Shown here: positions 23,427 to 36,540 of the stretch, in pieces
How the letters are laid out: the number at the start of each line of letters is the position of its first letter
How positions within the stretch are numbered: the stretch's first letter is position 1
NCBI GenBank assembly: GCA_029582165.1
Contig: CM055888.1
Coordinates: forward strand, 33,961,408-34,025,407
DNA from: Portulaca oleracea
Taxonomy: Eukaryota; Streptophyta; Magnoliopsida; Caryophyllales; Portulacaceae
Direction of reading: 5' to 3'
DNA: 64,000 bases
The notes under the pieces: model-generated
Database searches by the model: none
The model's input: the letters and a program-made list of their open reading frames with translations, nothing else
What the model was told of the DNA's origin: nothing
Program-made: the position numbers and the translations under genes

Positions 23427-24858
23427 TCACTCAGAAATAGGGGACTCACTCTTATTTTCAACAACGATTCGAGATAAGTGGTCTGCGACCATGTTCTCAG
23501 AACCTTTTTTATCTCGAATCTCACAATCAAATTCCTGTAAAAGCAAAATCCACCTAAGCAGTCTAGGCTTTGCATCCTTCTTGGAGATAAGGTGTTTAAG
23601 CGCAACATAGTCAGTATAAACAATCACACGAGAGCTAATCAAGTAGGGACGAAATTTTTCAAAAGCAAACACAACTGCCAAAAACTATTTCTCAGTCACA
23701 ATATAGTTCAGTTGGGTCGCATTTAGGTATCTGGGGTTTCCTATCCATACGTTGTCCTAAAACAACCCCTACAGCTAAGTCAGAAGCATCACACATCAGC
23801 TCAAAGGGCTCTCCCCAAATGGAAGGGTGTAAGATAGGGGCAGAAGTCAGGGCCTCTTTCAGCCGAGTGAATGCCTTCAAACACTCTTCCGAGAAGTTAA
23901 AAGGTACATCCTTAGTTAAAAGATTGGTCAAGGGCCTAGCAATTTTACCAAAGTCTTGGATGAACCTTCTACAAAATCCTGCATGCCCTAAAAATGACCT
24001 CACGTCTTTCATACAAGTGGGAGGGGGAAGATTGGAAATCAAATCAACCTTAGCTTTATCAACTTCAATCCCTTCATGCAAAATTACATGTCCTAGAACT
24101 ATTCCCTTTTTCACCATAAAATGGCATTTTTCCCTGTTCAGAGTCAAATTTTTCTCCCTACATCTTTCCAATACCTTGGTCAAATTAGCCAAACAATCAT
24201 CAAAATGAGGAACCAAACACAGAAAAATCATCCATGAACACTTCAATGCATTGCTCAATCATATCAGAAAATATAGAAATCATGCAACACTGAAAAGTGG
24301 CAGGGGCATTACAAAGACCAAAGGGCATTCTCCTAAAGGCGAAACTACCAAACCGACATGTGAACGTGGTCTTGTCTTGGTCATCAGGTGCTATGGAAAC
24401 TTGGGTGTAGCCAGAGTATCCATCCAGAAAACAATAGTAACTATTTCCAGCTCAAGCATTTGATCCATAAAAGGTAGAGGGAAATGGTCTTTCCTACTGG
24501 CGGCATTCAACTTCCTATAATCAATACAAACTCGCCACCTAGACTGGACTCAAGTGGGAACTAACTTATTCTTGTCATTCCTAATCACAGTAACACTGGT
24601 CTTTTTAGGTACAACTTGAACAGGGCTGACCCACTCACTATCAGAAATGGGATAAATGATCCCATGGTCTAACCACTTAATGACCTCTTTCTTAACAACT
24701 TCCTGCATGGTCGGGTTCAGACGTCTTTGGTGGTCTCTATGAGGTTTAGCACCATCCTCAAGATGAATTCTATGTTGGACAATAGCGGGGTTAATACCTT
24801 TGATGTCACCTAAGGTCCACCCTATGGCCTCTTTATTCTCCTTAAGTACTTTCATCAA
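23427..24858 (-). pseudogene. Athila reverse transcriptase and RNase H (frameshifted)
   Basis: RT begins at 24858 with the Athila-typical EAIGWTLGDIKGINPAIVQHRI, and includes WVSPVQVVPKK. A degenerate palm with the FMDD catalytic box lies near 24228-24239, followed by a one-base frameshift. The thumb and connection continue at 24258-23692 (LNREKCHFMVKKGIVLGHVI, KAKVDLISNLPPPTCMKDVR, FELMCDASDLAVGVVLGQR). RNase H continues 23681-23427 with [20 protein letters not shown] and [11 protein letters not shown]. It would synthesise the cDNA. At least three frame changes are visible. Confidence 0.85.
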
Positions 24859-24864
24859 CTTATC

Positions 24865-25518
24865 CTATAGGTCTCGGCTCAGGTCAGATGCAATAATCAC
24901 AGGGAAAGTCTCATTAGGACCCAAAAAGGCATACTTAAGGGAATCAGGCAAAGGTTTGAGCTCTAACGAGGGAGCATCTTGTGTCACAGAGGGAGGGGAG
25001 TCAAAAGAATCAGGGGAGAGGGAATGAATCTCATCACAACAATCATTTTTAAACTCATTATGATCATACACATCCAGCCAATTAGTAGTATTAGTCACAT
25101 CATCAAACATAGCAGGTTGTCTTTGTAAACTAAAAATGTTCAGATTAATAGTCATGTTTCCAAAAGATAACTTCATCATACCATTCCTACAATGAATCAC
25201 ATCATCAGATGTAGCTAGGAACGGTCGGCCCAAGATGACAGGTATCTGGGTCTCAAGGTTCACAACAGGCTCAGTCTCAAGAACAACAAAGTCCACAGGG
25301 AAAATGAACTCACCCACCTTAATCAAGACATCCTCTATAATACTCCTAGGGGTTCTAGTAGAACGATCAGCCAACTGTAGAATGGTCATGGTAGGTTTCA
25401 ACTGTCCCAACCCCAACCTCTCATACACAGTATATAGAAGTAGGTTAACACTTGCACCCAAATCCAACAAGGCTCTATGGATAGTCTGGTCACCTATGAC
25501 TATGAAAATAGTAGGCAA
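24865..25518 (-). pseudogene. Athila aspartic protease
   Basis: A 217-codon ORF with the retropepsin active-site loop ALLDLGASVNLLLYTVYERLG (DLGAS in place of DTG is usual for Athila) and the second conserved segment QIPVILGRPFLATSDDVIHC. It precedes RT on the same strand. It would be part of a Gag-Pol polyprotein; here it is separated from gag by a stop near 25519. Confidence 0.85.
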
Positions 25519-27345
25519 CCTGGGTCTTTAAACTTGGGTGGGATTTGGTGCGAGATAATGGAACTCACATTAAAGGCTAAGAAAGCTTTCTTTGGGACTT
25601 GGGTTGTTCTCTTGGTGGTGCACAATTCTTTTAAGAACTTAGCGTAAGGAGGCATCTGTTGGATCGCATCAAGAAGGGGAGTATTGATTTTGACTTGAGA
25701 GAAAGTCTCTTTGATCTTATCAACATGGGTCTGGCCCTTCCTATTCTTTAGCCTACTTGGGAAAGGGATAGCAGGTTTGTGAACCCGCTCAGCATTTGCA
25801 GGCACATCATTCCCCTTTTTAATTTCATCTTGCTTATCCCCCTTAGGGTCATCTAAGTCAGGTTGTGAGGAAACAGGAACATCAACTAGGGTGCCATCAG
25901 TAACACCTTTACTAACAGAATCAGTCACAGGAGATGAGGGAAGAGATGGAGAAAGTTCAATGGGCACATCCACAAGGTCTTGCACATCATGACCAGCTAA
26001 ACGACCTAACCTAAGTGAGGTGATTGCATTGACTTTTTTCACATTATTATCATGGACTGGTGGGCGTGTGGATGATGAAGCTACATTCGGGTTAGTCTCG
26101 GGTTGACTCGAAAAGGTTCCTTTTTCCCTACTGACAACAACTAACTGAGACAGTTGTTCGGCTATGGTCCTCATTGCCTTCTCTAAGCTATGATGGAATC
26201 TTTCGAGATTATTAAATCTTTTATCAATCTCATTAAAACCCGGAGGTTGTTGCGTTTGAGCAACTGGGACAAGAGGTGGTCTAGGTTGGCCTTGGTGAGG
26301 AGGGGGGTTGGGCTGAGGTGTTTCCATGAAATCCTCCAGTTTGTGTGCTCGGTCCTCCTAAGTTCTGACCTTGACCCCAAGAGAAATTAGGGTGATTACG
26401 CCACCCTGGGTTGTAGGTCGGGGCAAAAGGATCATTTCTTGGTCTTTGGTAGGCCATGTTCACTTGCTCAATTGCATTTGACAGTTAGTAAGCATAATGA
26501 GGGTAAGCACTTAAGGTATGGTCTAAGGATTGGCAAGAAGAACATGTACTGCTTTTTGGTTGAGGAGTAGTCAACTCCCTTAACTAGTTCTCTAAGGTTG
26601 CAAACCTAGACTTTATATGGCTCAAGTCAAACACCACATGCATACCCCCCTTGTAACTGGCGATTCTAGAGCTTAAACTGTCATCCCTAGTGGTCTCCCA
26701 TTGCATTGTTTTTTCGGCTTGGTCTTCTAGAAATTCCCATGCCGCTTTAGGATCCTTAGATAAGAATCCACTTTGACACATAGACTCTAGCATGGTTCTA
26801 GTCTGTTGGTCTAGACTCTCATAGATAATTTGGCACAGACGTCATTATTCTAGACCATGGTGGGGACACTAGGCTAACAAGTTTTTTGAATCTATCCATG
26901 CAACGCCAAAATGGTTCCCTATCTAACTGAACAAACTGATTGATTTCATTCCTTAATTTTACAGTTTTGCCATTAGGAAAATATTTACGCAAGAAGACTT
27001 TAACAAAATCATCCCATGTAGCAATAGACTTAGCAGGCAAACTGTACATCCATTTCTTAGCATTATCTTTCAGAGCAAAAGGAATAAATCTCAATCTAAC
27101 CACATTAACATAAACATTATGAAAATGCATCATAGCATCATAGCACACACTTCTTCAAATTCACTTAAAAATAAATAAGCATCTTCAACTCCAATGAATT
27201 TAGGAAGCATCTGAGTGTAACGTGGTTTCAGTTCAAGGCTCACATTATTACCAAGATCAGGAACATTAAAACATGAAGGTATTTTCAAACAAGGAGGGTA
27301 AAAAATCTCATTAAGAGCTTTTTGGTTTCCTTGTGCTTCAGCCAT
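25500..27345 (-). pseudogene. Athila gag (frameshifted)
   Basis: It starts MAEAQGNQKALNEIFYPP at 27345. The capsid core follows after a frameshift near 27135 (RLRFIPFALKDNAKKWMYSL, FVKVFLRKYFPNGKTVKLRN, INQFVQLDREPFWRCMDRFK) and continues through 26793-26584. The C-terminal, Pro/Gln-rich part (26327-25500) carries a short coiled-coil-like ERFHHSLEKAMRTIAEQLSQ. No Cys-knuckle was seen. The structural role of the particle is established for the family. Confidence 0.8.
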
Positions 27346-27610
27346 TTTATCAGGTTTAGGTTCAACCCTCGTAAGTCTTCTTCTTTTAGGATCTCTAACT
27401 CAAACACTCATACAATGTCCAACACCTACAGTCATTTTTTTTAGATTTTCTTTTAATAAACTAGAAAGCAAATAAAAATGGTCTAATCTAACTAATGAAA
27501 AAAAATTAAATAAAGAAGACAAACAAAAAATAATAACAATAAAAAAAACTAAAGAAACAGACGTGATAATAAGTTTGCTAAATAAAAGTTGGTAAATCGA
27601 AGACTAACCG
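27346..27610 (-). other. Athila leader between primer site and gag
   Basis: A-rich untranslated sequence with no ORF on either strand. Confidence 0.6.
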
Positions 27611-27628
27611 TCCCCGGCAACGACGCCA
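27611..27628 (-). other. Primer-binding site, tRNA-Asp type
   Basis: On the minus strand TGGCGTCGTTGCCGGGGA, one base from the TGGCGCCGTTGCCGGGGA primer site characteristic of Athila elements. It directly follows an LTR end that reads ...AACAAGTTT. Confidence 0.85.
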
Positions 27629-29400
27629 AAAACTTGTTGATTCTGAATTGTGACCACAAGCGCACGGTGTCCACTTGTAATGTAGTCCGGCAAATACGGG
27701 TCGATCCCACGAAGACGGTAGTATCAAACTTTGACCAACATAATTAGCAAACTAGCCATAACTAATTGACAATTGAAACTAATTTAATTATGAACTAAAA
27801 GAAAACACACAACAACAAAAAAAAATTTTAAAAAAAACTTAAAAGACAAAACAAGTGAAACTAAAACTAATTTTAGGATTAGTAAAAATAAATGGATTCT
27901 CTAATTTTCCTAAGCTCTAATTAAGTTTAAATCTAGTTGATTATTTAGTAAAAGATACACAAACTAATCAAAAGATATGTAGAAAAACTGAAAAGAACAA
28001 GTAATAAAATAAATAAAAGGAAATAAATGAAGTTGGAAATAATCAGTGTACTACCTAGTCTACCTACATGAAATAATTACAATGGACAAAAGCTAAAGAA
28101 GAAAAAATAAAGGGAAAAGAAAAAAATATAATTGATGAAAACAAAAAAAATGGTACTGTTGTGCTGCAACTTGGCCGAGACATATCTCAGCAAACAGAGC
28201 AACACAAAGAACAGTAGAGCTTTCCAAAACAGGGGATGAATTTCAGCTAAAATACTAATTTAATCTCTACCAAATTTTACTATTTAGATGATGATAATAC
28301 TAGCAGTGATAATAAACAGAAAAATTAAAAAGGAAAATTAAAAAAATACGGTTTACCTGAAACAGAGGAGAAGCAAGATAAAACAGGGGAATCGAAAAAT
28401 GGATATCAAATTAAACCAACTTAGTATATTGATACCCCAATCTGAAGAATTACAACTTTTTGACCACTTAGTAGATTCTATGTCCATAAAGACCTCCGTT
28501 TACCTTTTTGAACACTATTAGAGAACCCTTAAAATTGAATTAAGCAATTGGGAAACCATAAACACTTCTTTTTCCTTAATATCCTAGGAAAATTTCGGTA
28601 GAATTTCCTCTGTAATATGAACTATCCCAACTTAAAAACACCTATTATAAACCTACAAATGACAATTTAAGCTCAACTGGTACAATAAGAGGCCACACAC
28701 CCACCTAACCACAAGCCAACAACTTTAACATTACAACAACAATATATCCCAACATACAACAACCTTCATCATACCAGTATAAATTTTCAACTAATCTTAT
28801 ATAAAGGATAGAGTGAGTGTCCACCATTATACTAACAACTTAGCCTCCAAAGCCTAAAACCTTGCTCCAAATATTCTTAAGTCGCGATTCATAATAAAAT
28901 CATTATATACTTGTCATAAGTTACCCGGTGGGTCAGAAAAGGAGAGCTCAGTCAACAAGCAATGACCCCTAAGCACTGGGCAGGGGTACTCAGAAGGGAT
29001 GTTGTTTCAGCACGGCAAAAATCTCTAGTATTCTTGACATATACTTAGAAACTCTTCCCCCGATGTGTGTTAGTATAATGCCAGAGTTAGCCATCTATCA
29101 AAATAGAACAAAAAGAACAAAGTGAATAATCATATTAATGAAACTTAGCTAATTAACTCCAAGGTCATACCAATTTGCTTCAAGGCCATTTCATTTGGTG
29201 GGACTCTACACTAGTGACCAGAAAACTATTTATATACTGGCTATGACCTTTAACTCAATTCACAAGACCACTTAATTAAGTATTAAACCCTCAACTAAAG
29301 TCATAAAACCCAACTTGACTAAGTTTATCAACCGAGCATGCACATAAACTCTTAAGTTATAACCCGACTCTTGATTCCTACACTTAGTTCACGTCATTCA
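27629..29400 (-). repeat. Athila 5' LTR (right border approximate)
   Basis: The U5 end (27640-27740) has the family phrase GTGGGATCGACCCG...CCGTGCGCTTG. Moving upstream on the minus strand the sequence is AT-rich with no ORF. A TATA box (TATATAAATAG) lies near 29230 and fits the LTR promoter. The outer border could not be defined, and the matching 3' LTR is missing, so the size is an estimate. Confidence 0.5.
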
Positions 29401-31299
29401 CATCTTACTCCATGCTTACTCTAGTTGCGTGTGGTGGAAATATGGTGCTAGGTTGTAAGTTGAACAATATATTCTAATTGTGAGTAAACATAATATGATC
29501 TTTTACAAGAAACTTTAGATTAACTTGAACGATATAATAAATATTTCAATCATTGTTAGATTTACCTTAAAACAATACCCAAATGAAAAATTAGGGAAAA
29601 TGCTAATAGGATCTAGTAGCCACTTGGTTAGAGTAAAATGTACTAAAGGACAATAATTCCAACAAACAAGGAACAATCACATCTATCAAACTGGAGATTT
29701 ATATAATTCCAAAATTACTGTAACACTAACATTATAGCATACGAGTTATCAGGAGCAAAGTTGTATAATCTGTTGCCTAAGATCACTGTCAAGTCGAAAA
29801 TTTTTGTGCAATTTTCAACTGACCTTGGTATCTAAACTTGAGGAACAATCTGTTGAGGACTTTGGGAGCTAGAAAGTATAATATTAGTAGTTATGCTGAA
29901 TGATTCTAAAAATTTTGTCCATGATGAGCACCTGAGAATGAAGTGAAACAAAAGTCAGAGAACACAACATGAAAAATCAAACACAAACTATCCAATGATC
30001 CAAATAATGAAGAGAGTACTGGCCAATTCGTTTATTTATTTTATTTAGCACAACGTCATAATAGAAGCAGGTGATACAAAATTCAATTTCAAATAAAAGA
30101 ACAGAAAGTAATCAAGATGGACTTTCCAACCTGGGGTAGAGTCTCTAATCTTTCCTAATCAAAGCATTTCGTTAAGCAACCATGTATCCTAGAAAACACA
30201 AGAAGGTGACAAATTTCAAAGACAGATACTGGTTGAAGTTGTTGTGTCAACTATACATAAATATACCAGTACAAACAAGATATTTCAAATGCACACGACA
30301 AATTTAGTGTGGTGACGTGCGCAACTGGAGATAATTGGTCTAGTCAATACGATACAATTGAATCAATTATATTATACTACACTTATTTTTCTTTTTATTG
30401 GGAGTATGAGTGCTAATAAAATCTCTTTAGTGCTAAGAAAATTTCTTTTATGCACATCCTCATGATTATGGATCAAAATTCATGAAATATATACTGGGTT
30501 TTACAAGGCTTGGAAACAAGAACTAAGCACAACTCTAAAAATTATTTAATTTGATGTACGATAAACAATAGTGAGAAACTTGTTCGCCCCGAAGCTACAA
30601 CAATAAAGACAGGATTTGCAATTATTTCTTGTGCCTTCTCAACTTTCAATATTAAAATCTCACCCTTTGAGAACTCCCGAAACTTTATTGGTTTGTGTTA
30701 GTTTTCAATATTAAAATTTCGTCTTCTGATTGAGAACTCCAAAAACTTCTAACTTCATGTAGATTAGTTTCTTATGAAGATTCTCCTTTCATGTTGATTA
30801 GTTTCCTAAGGAGACAATTGCAAGAGAAGCTTATGCATCATACCTCTAAAATCATGATCTGTAGGATCTCATTGAGCGTGACTCAAAACGTTCCTTCTGC
30901 TCACAAATCACATATTTATCATGAAAATATCTTTGCTAGAAAAAAGCAAGTTGTATATTTGACCAGATAATCATGTTCCCATAGCAAAGCACATATTACA
31001 TATGAGAACACAAAATCCACAAGAGTTGCAATGAAAATAAACATCAATCTTTGAACAAGGACCAGATGAAACAAAGTATTACGAATAGATTTTTTAAGAA
31101 ATATTTGCATGTTATTCTTGAAATCAAAACCACTGTAATTATTTTAGCATATAGCAGGCTTATGGAGCATGAATAAGACAATGCTCTTTTATGATAATAG
31201 CAATTAGCATAACAAATTCAAAACAAACATTTTAAGCACAACACATGACCCATAATTTTCAATAACCTCAAGCAAGGATTGTATGGCCAATTAGATCAT
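29401..31299. other. AT-rich non-coding region
   Basis: No ORF above background; the only ORF (30919-31110 minus) has no family features. On the minus strand several short segments have splice-like borders, for example TTTCTAG|GATACATGG...CCCCAG|GTTGGA near 30130-30195 and TTCTCAG|GTGCTCATC near 29928. These hint at an old spliced transcript, but none can be joined into a coding frame. Confidence 0.3.
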
Positions 31300-31870
31300 T
31301 TTTTTTTTGAGATCAAACATAACGATTTCATTAATAGCAAACCATACGGCACTTACAATGAAAATCGTGATTGAACAATTGTGGATCTAAAACATAGATA
31401 TGAAATTCAACTTCCAAATAACTAATACTAATCTTGCTAACGTTCGGCTCTGACTTCTTCGATGACTCTGCATCTTTCCTCGATGACTCTGCATCTTTAC
31501 CATTGACGGAGAACCTCACAACCCGTGATATAGCGATTTGAAAGTAGATCTTCATCCAACGTATTAGACCACACCAACTGAACAAAAACTCTAGAAAGAG
31601 ACTAAAAACCCTAAATAAGGGTACAATAAAAACTCTAAAAAGAGACTAAAACCCTAAATAAGGGTACAATAAAAACTCTTACAAAAGAAGAGACTAACTT
31701 TCTTTACGTAAACGTAAAATCAAACTAACAATTGGAGTAGAAATCAATCAAATTGGGGCTTACCATCGACAAAAGAATCGATGGCATCCCCTTGAAGGAA
31801 GAGGAGGCTAGGGTTTCCTAGAGAGAAAAAGAGAGGAGGAGGCTAGGGTTAGGAATAGGTTGTTAATTGA
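31300..31870 (-). mobile_element. LINE-like non-autonomous retroposon (minus strand)
   Basis: On the minus strand the segment ends GCTATTAATGAAATCGTTATG then TTTGATCTC and an A run (31302-31310), the usual 3' tail of plant L1-type LINEs. Its start holds a C/T-rich CCTAACCCTAGCCTCC leader (about 31850). A small ORF (31585-31331) has no RT motif. Two internal tandem repeats are present: about 46 bp with GACTAAAACCCTAAATAAGGG at 31585-31675, and GATGACTCTGCATCTTT twice at 31460-31500. No clean target duplication was found. Confidence 0.35.
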
Positions 31871-33745
31871 GTGAAGGGAAAAAAATGAAAACTTCCGTTT
31901 CACACTACCAAACATATCACAAACGTAGCCACCTAGTCAAGTAACGCAGTCACATAAGTTATTCTCTCTTTCCCTCTTGTTTCTCAAAACCCTTCTCTAT
32001 GTTCGTTGTCCATTTAACAATCTATTAACATATGACTCAAGTCTATGACCTAGGTACATATTAATGTCAAAAAATTCAGCAGAGAAATGTGAACGAGGTT
32101 AGTGTTTGATATACATCATGGGTTTTCTTATGAAGAATTTTTTTTTTTCTATAATTATATTAATCAAAATACAAAATTAGGGAGGGACAACACCATATCA
32201 ATCATCCCACATACTACAATTTACAAATTAATTCTACGAAACATAAAACCTGAAATGGTATAAGATACCTTAAGAACTCATGGTCAGTCTCTCCACACAT
32301 GAAGACCTACAATCCATATTATCTTGAACAGAATGGGGATTTATTGAGCTCTTGAGGCAGACCATATTTTTTTCCTTCGAATATGTTAGAAGCAAATTCA
32401 AAAACATCATTACCACAACTCAAAACTAAAGAGAAAGGAACTAAACTAACCAAGTGCATTGATCCAGTAGCCAATCCTCATAAATTGTAATAGAAATCTC
32501 AAAATTAAACCTAAGCAAATTCAAACAAACTACTTTCCCTGGCTTAAGAGATAGAATCCCAATATCCCATTCCCACCCTATCAGTAATGAAAAAACAAAT
32601 CAAAAGGCCAAAAATAGTCAGGCAATGACGGACACAAATTCACATTTGTTTCTTGGCAAATCTAATGGAAACCATTACGAATTCAAATTAATAAAAACAT
32701 AGTTTAAAGAAAAATAGAAGTAGGGAAGAATAACTACATCTGTTTGATATAAGATGAAGAAGGAACTTGCTTATCATGAAACATCATGTAACCAACTGGC
32801 AATACAACTTCGACCATCAATATAACGGCTTCGATCAACTATCTCACGGGGTGGGTGGCTCTACCAATAAAATTATCAGTATGCTTAAAGAAAGATATAA
32901 CCACTTAATGTAATGTAGGCTAACACAAAATATTTGATAATATAAATCTAAACTAAAACAAGAAAAATGAAAATAAAACATCGATAATTCTAGCAAAAAG
33001 ACAAAAGCTTACAAAACAATTCAAAGGAGCAAACTAAGAGTAAAATATTTTGTACTTATCTGAAAGATTGCTTTTTATATTTGCATGCCCTTAATGTCCA
33101 ATCCTCTGATAAGCACAAAACATCAAATGAACAACAATTTGTAAGACTGATATATCCAGATGAAAAGGTAAAATATTGGTAAATACTATTGCATACTTGA
33201 AAGGTTTAGGTATCTATTAATTATTAGTTTTTTTATTGTCATTTTACTATTAGGGGGTTAGTACTTAATTGTAGGGGGTGTTTGGCCTACATTGTGTGGT
33301 TAATAGCCTAAAAAAAACATATCCTAGATTGAGGCTTGAGAGGGCCCTTTTAAAAGAAACATACACAGAGAGCAACCAGAGTTGCTCCTCACCTCACAAT
33401 AGTTTAAAACCTTAATCATCGGAAACCAATTGTATCTTACTTTTGTGGTTCAACAAAACTCTCTAACACCGTTATCCCCAAAAGACAAAATTATTAATTA
33501 ATTTATAGCAACTTTCTTGCAAAACCAAGTGCCCCCTATTTTTGTGGCTTTTAGTGTGAGTTCCCTGTCCCCAGCTACTACTACTGGTCTACTGCAGTAC
33601 AAGTGTGAGAAGGGGGAGAGTGTACAAGCTTAACGCAAACTGTTATGCACCTACTAAATGGAAAGAGTCCAAGACAATCGCCAAGGAAATTAGAAATACG
33701 AATAGTAGTATCATGAAATTCGTCTAAAATGCAAACCATTGCCCA
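31871..33745. other. Non-coding region with a second LINE-like tail
   Basis: A T run at 32139-32148 is followed by sequence whose complement ends TTTTGATTAATATAATTATAG before an A run. That is typical of a 5'-truncated LINE on the minus strand; its right limit is unclear. The remainder is AT-rich with no credible ORF. Confidence 0.3.
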
Positions 33746-34260
33746 TAGACCTGGCAGTTTATGACCCGACCCGATAACCCGACCCGAACCCGCCCGAAAT
33801 TTATGGGTTTTGAACACGATTTTTTGGACTAAACCCGAAGTATACCGAACCCGAAACTTAGCGGGTCAAACCCGACCCGCCCGTTTGACCCGAAAATTTA
33901 ACTTTTTAAGTTGAACTTTATTAAAATTTGTAACTTTGCATTGAAATTTTTAACTATTAAACTATAAGCGCAACTTATTTATTTGTTATTTCTCTTATTT
34001 AAGTTAAAATAGTTATAATTATCTATCATTACTAGACGATAATCATATTTTATTATGTATATTGTACAAAAAGTAGTATTTAGATACCATTTTTGAAAAA
34101 TAAAAAACGGAAAAGGTCGCAATCATAACCCGTTGGGTTGACCCGAAACCGAAATACACCGCCCGTATTTTCCCGAACCCGAAATACACCCGACCCGTAT
34201 TTACCCGAACCCGATATACGACCGACCCGAAACCGCCGACCGACCGAATTGACAGGTCTA
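33746..34260. mobile_element. hAT-superfamily MITE, complete, 515 bp
   Basis: Terminal inverted repeats TAGACCTGGCA at the left and TGACAGGTCTA at the right are flanked by a perfect 8-bp target duplication ATTGCCCA (33738-33745 and 34261-34268). The body is rich in CCCGACCCG repeats, common in plant non-autonomous hAT elements. It encodes no transposase; the short ORFs on the minus strand are translations of the repeats. A truncated relative starts at 1962. Confidence 0.9.
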
Positions 34261-34268
34261 ATTGCCCA

Positions 34269-36060
34269 CAACCCCCAACAAAGTAAAAAGAACCCATACA
34301 CCCAAAGCAAGTAACAATAAAGCTCATGGTACAAAGCAAGTCCATAATATTATAACTTTAAGTAGGAAACAACTTAAAGTTAGGTTAAGCTTGATGCAGA
34401 TTGGATGCACATATTTCACGAACCAACGTAGAATACATAACCCGTGAGACGATACCATATTTTAAGAATTAAAAAAACAATTACGCTCTAGATACATTAC
34501 CTGGCGACACAGATATGTTGGACACTTCTTTTGTTGAAGTTGTGAACTATACACGCTTGTAAGTCATAATAATATGGACTATATTGGAAAATAAAGAAAA
34601 ATGGACACTATATATAGGAAAATTGGAAACTCAAATCCAACCTTCCATTCTTGTAAAATTAAGACGTATTTCGTGCAATTTTGAAAAATACGAACACAAA
34701 TAATGAAAATTACAGATTCCAAAGTCCCTAATTCCCAAAATCTAATATTACAAAATAGTAAAACTCATCCATTTCATTTAATCCCCCTTTTCTATAGCAA
34801 ACTTTCAATCTCATCAAACCCTTAAATAGAAAACGTGGTCTTTTTGAGCTTACTAAGATTCCTAGAGAAATACTATAATTCTTTCAAAATATTAAACTCG
34901 CACAACCCTACATGCGTTGCCAAAAAACTGAACTTCACCTATAATTTTAAATTCTAGGTACAGAGCAACAATTCAAGAAAAAAATTACAACTACCCAGAT
35001 GACAATTCCAACTAAATTCACAAAAAAAATAAAGGGGGTGTAATTAAAATATGCATGAGTTCAACTCTCAACTTACCTCTTCTTCTTGGCTGATTATGAA
35101 CCCTGATGAAAAAGTAAGGATTCAAATCAAATTGAACTACTTCTTCAGGTGCTTTCTCTCACCAAAAAGTCCCCTCCCCCCAAAAAAAAAAAAAGCAGTC
35201 AGAAAAAAACTCAAATGAGATGAGTAGACCAGAAAAATCAAACTCAGGAACTCACTTGAATGCAATAAATTGGAAACACTAAGGAAAGAAAATCAAGGAC
35301 ACACAACCCAATTATTTTGGAACATGCAACAATCAAACACTTAAATCCAGAAATTTAAACTCAAATTAGATTAAAGAAATGCTCTTACCAGATGGTCGAT
35401 TAACTAAATATCAAGCCTAGACCTAGAAATCATTCGATTAAGCCAAAAATTTGTATAGTCTCCGCTAGTGGAGTGGGTTATGGATGATGAGATAAATTGA
35501 AGGAAACTGAAACAATAGAGGGCTTTCAGGGAAATTTTTTGTCCTAGAGCCATTGATAAGTAGAGGAGGAGAGAGAAAAGAGCGAAAAGCGAACAATGGG
35601 AATTGACATGATCTTGAAGCAATGATGCATGGGGCTCCTAAACTTGGTTTTGACCATGTTTAACCCTCCAAACTTTTCATCAATTCAGGGTTTGGAATTC
35701 TGTCTTGTTTTTCTGAGTTGGAGTTTGTGCTACTGATGGTTTACAAATAGTTGCTTAAATGGTGGAGTGGAAGCGGGGTGAGGAGGAAGGAGGAGAAGAT
35801 GGAGGCATCAAGTTCTCATTTGCAGAGTGGGTGTGGAAGGACAAATTAAACGACATAGACCATAACACAGGGGGCATGAATTGACAAAATTGCCCACCTA
35901 CTGTTCATTGGAACCGTGTCATTATTTACTATTCATTGGAACAGTAAGGATATACAGTAGTTGACGTTTTCTCATTTTAAGTATAGTGATTTTAAAGTTT
36001 ATTTATTTCCCGAAATAATTCGAATACCGAAAACCGTAAATAATAAAAATTAGTGATCTC
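34269..36060 (-). ncRNA. Possible spliced minus-strand transcript, coding potential unclear
   Basis: On the minus strand a first exon with a 72-codon ORF (35622-35404, starting MLQDHVNSHCSLFALFSLLL, a hydrophobic start) ends at a donor CATCTG|GTAAGAG near 35390. A small exon with AG before and GTAAGT after (TTTCATCAG|GGTTCATAATCAGCC...GAAGAG|GTAAGTTG) lies at about 35077-35102. Another donor (GTCGCCAG|GTAATG) is near 34503. The exons do not form a clear conserved protein. This may be a non-coding RNA gene, the 5' end of a broken gene, or chance. Confidence 0.25.
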
Positions 36061-36540
36061 GGTCCAATATCCAGCACCCTATTCGGGTCTGCATGGTTGT
36101 TGGCCCGAGCCCACTGTCGTCACCTAAGCACTCGGGGAAAGACCCGGGGTCACAGCCCGAGGTGCCAGGCGAACCAGCATGGTGCCCGGGTCCGTGACCC
36201 AGGTCATTCCTCGACTACCTCGGTATTCGTGCGTATTAATTCTGTTATGTCAGTTTTCTTATTTATTTTGGGCAAATTGTAACTTTTAATGTTCGAAATG
36301 AAATCCAACCATTTCATTTGAACATTATTAATGTGTAAAATTTTAATATAAATCCCTTAAAGACTAAACACCACTTTCGACTTGCCATACACCGCATAGG
36401 ACACCTATCGAAGTTTTCCCGATACCTACAATTGCTCAGGGGTATTGCTACTTGACATGATCAAAGGGTTCTTTTATGAGCTAAGTATTGGATAAGGGTT
36501 GTGTTCAGGCTAGGGAAGCTACTCACCAAGATGGTAGCTA
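36061..36540 (-). other. Leader-like sequence of an LTR element fragment
   Basis: A GC-richer patch (36060-36220, CCCGAGCCCACTG, GACCCGGGGTCAC) is followed by AT-rich non-coding sequence. On the minus strand it lies downstream of the degenerate primer site at 36543 and may be leader of that element. No gene seen. Confidence 0.3.

Larger units (their letters stand above)
23133..27628 (-). mobile_element. Athila-lineage Ty3/gypsy element (minus strand), truncated in integrase
   Basis: Primer site, gag, protease, RT, RNase H and the integrase zinc finger occur in that order on the minus strand. The element stops inside the integrase after CHDQACGGHFSVKKTTANVL, with the catalytic core, env-like ORF and 3' LTR absent. 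The primer site (27611-27628) matches the tRNA-Asp type known for Athila. Several frameshifts make it non-functional. Confidence 0.85.

Noticed and set aside
34043..34345. Gly/Arg/Val-rich minus ORFs
   Set aside because: They are translations of the repeated CCCGAACCC body of the hAT MITE.
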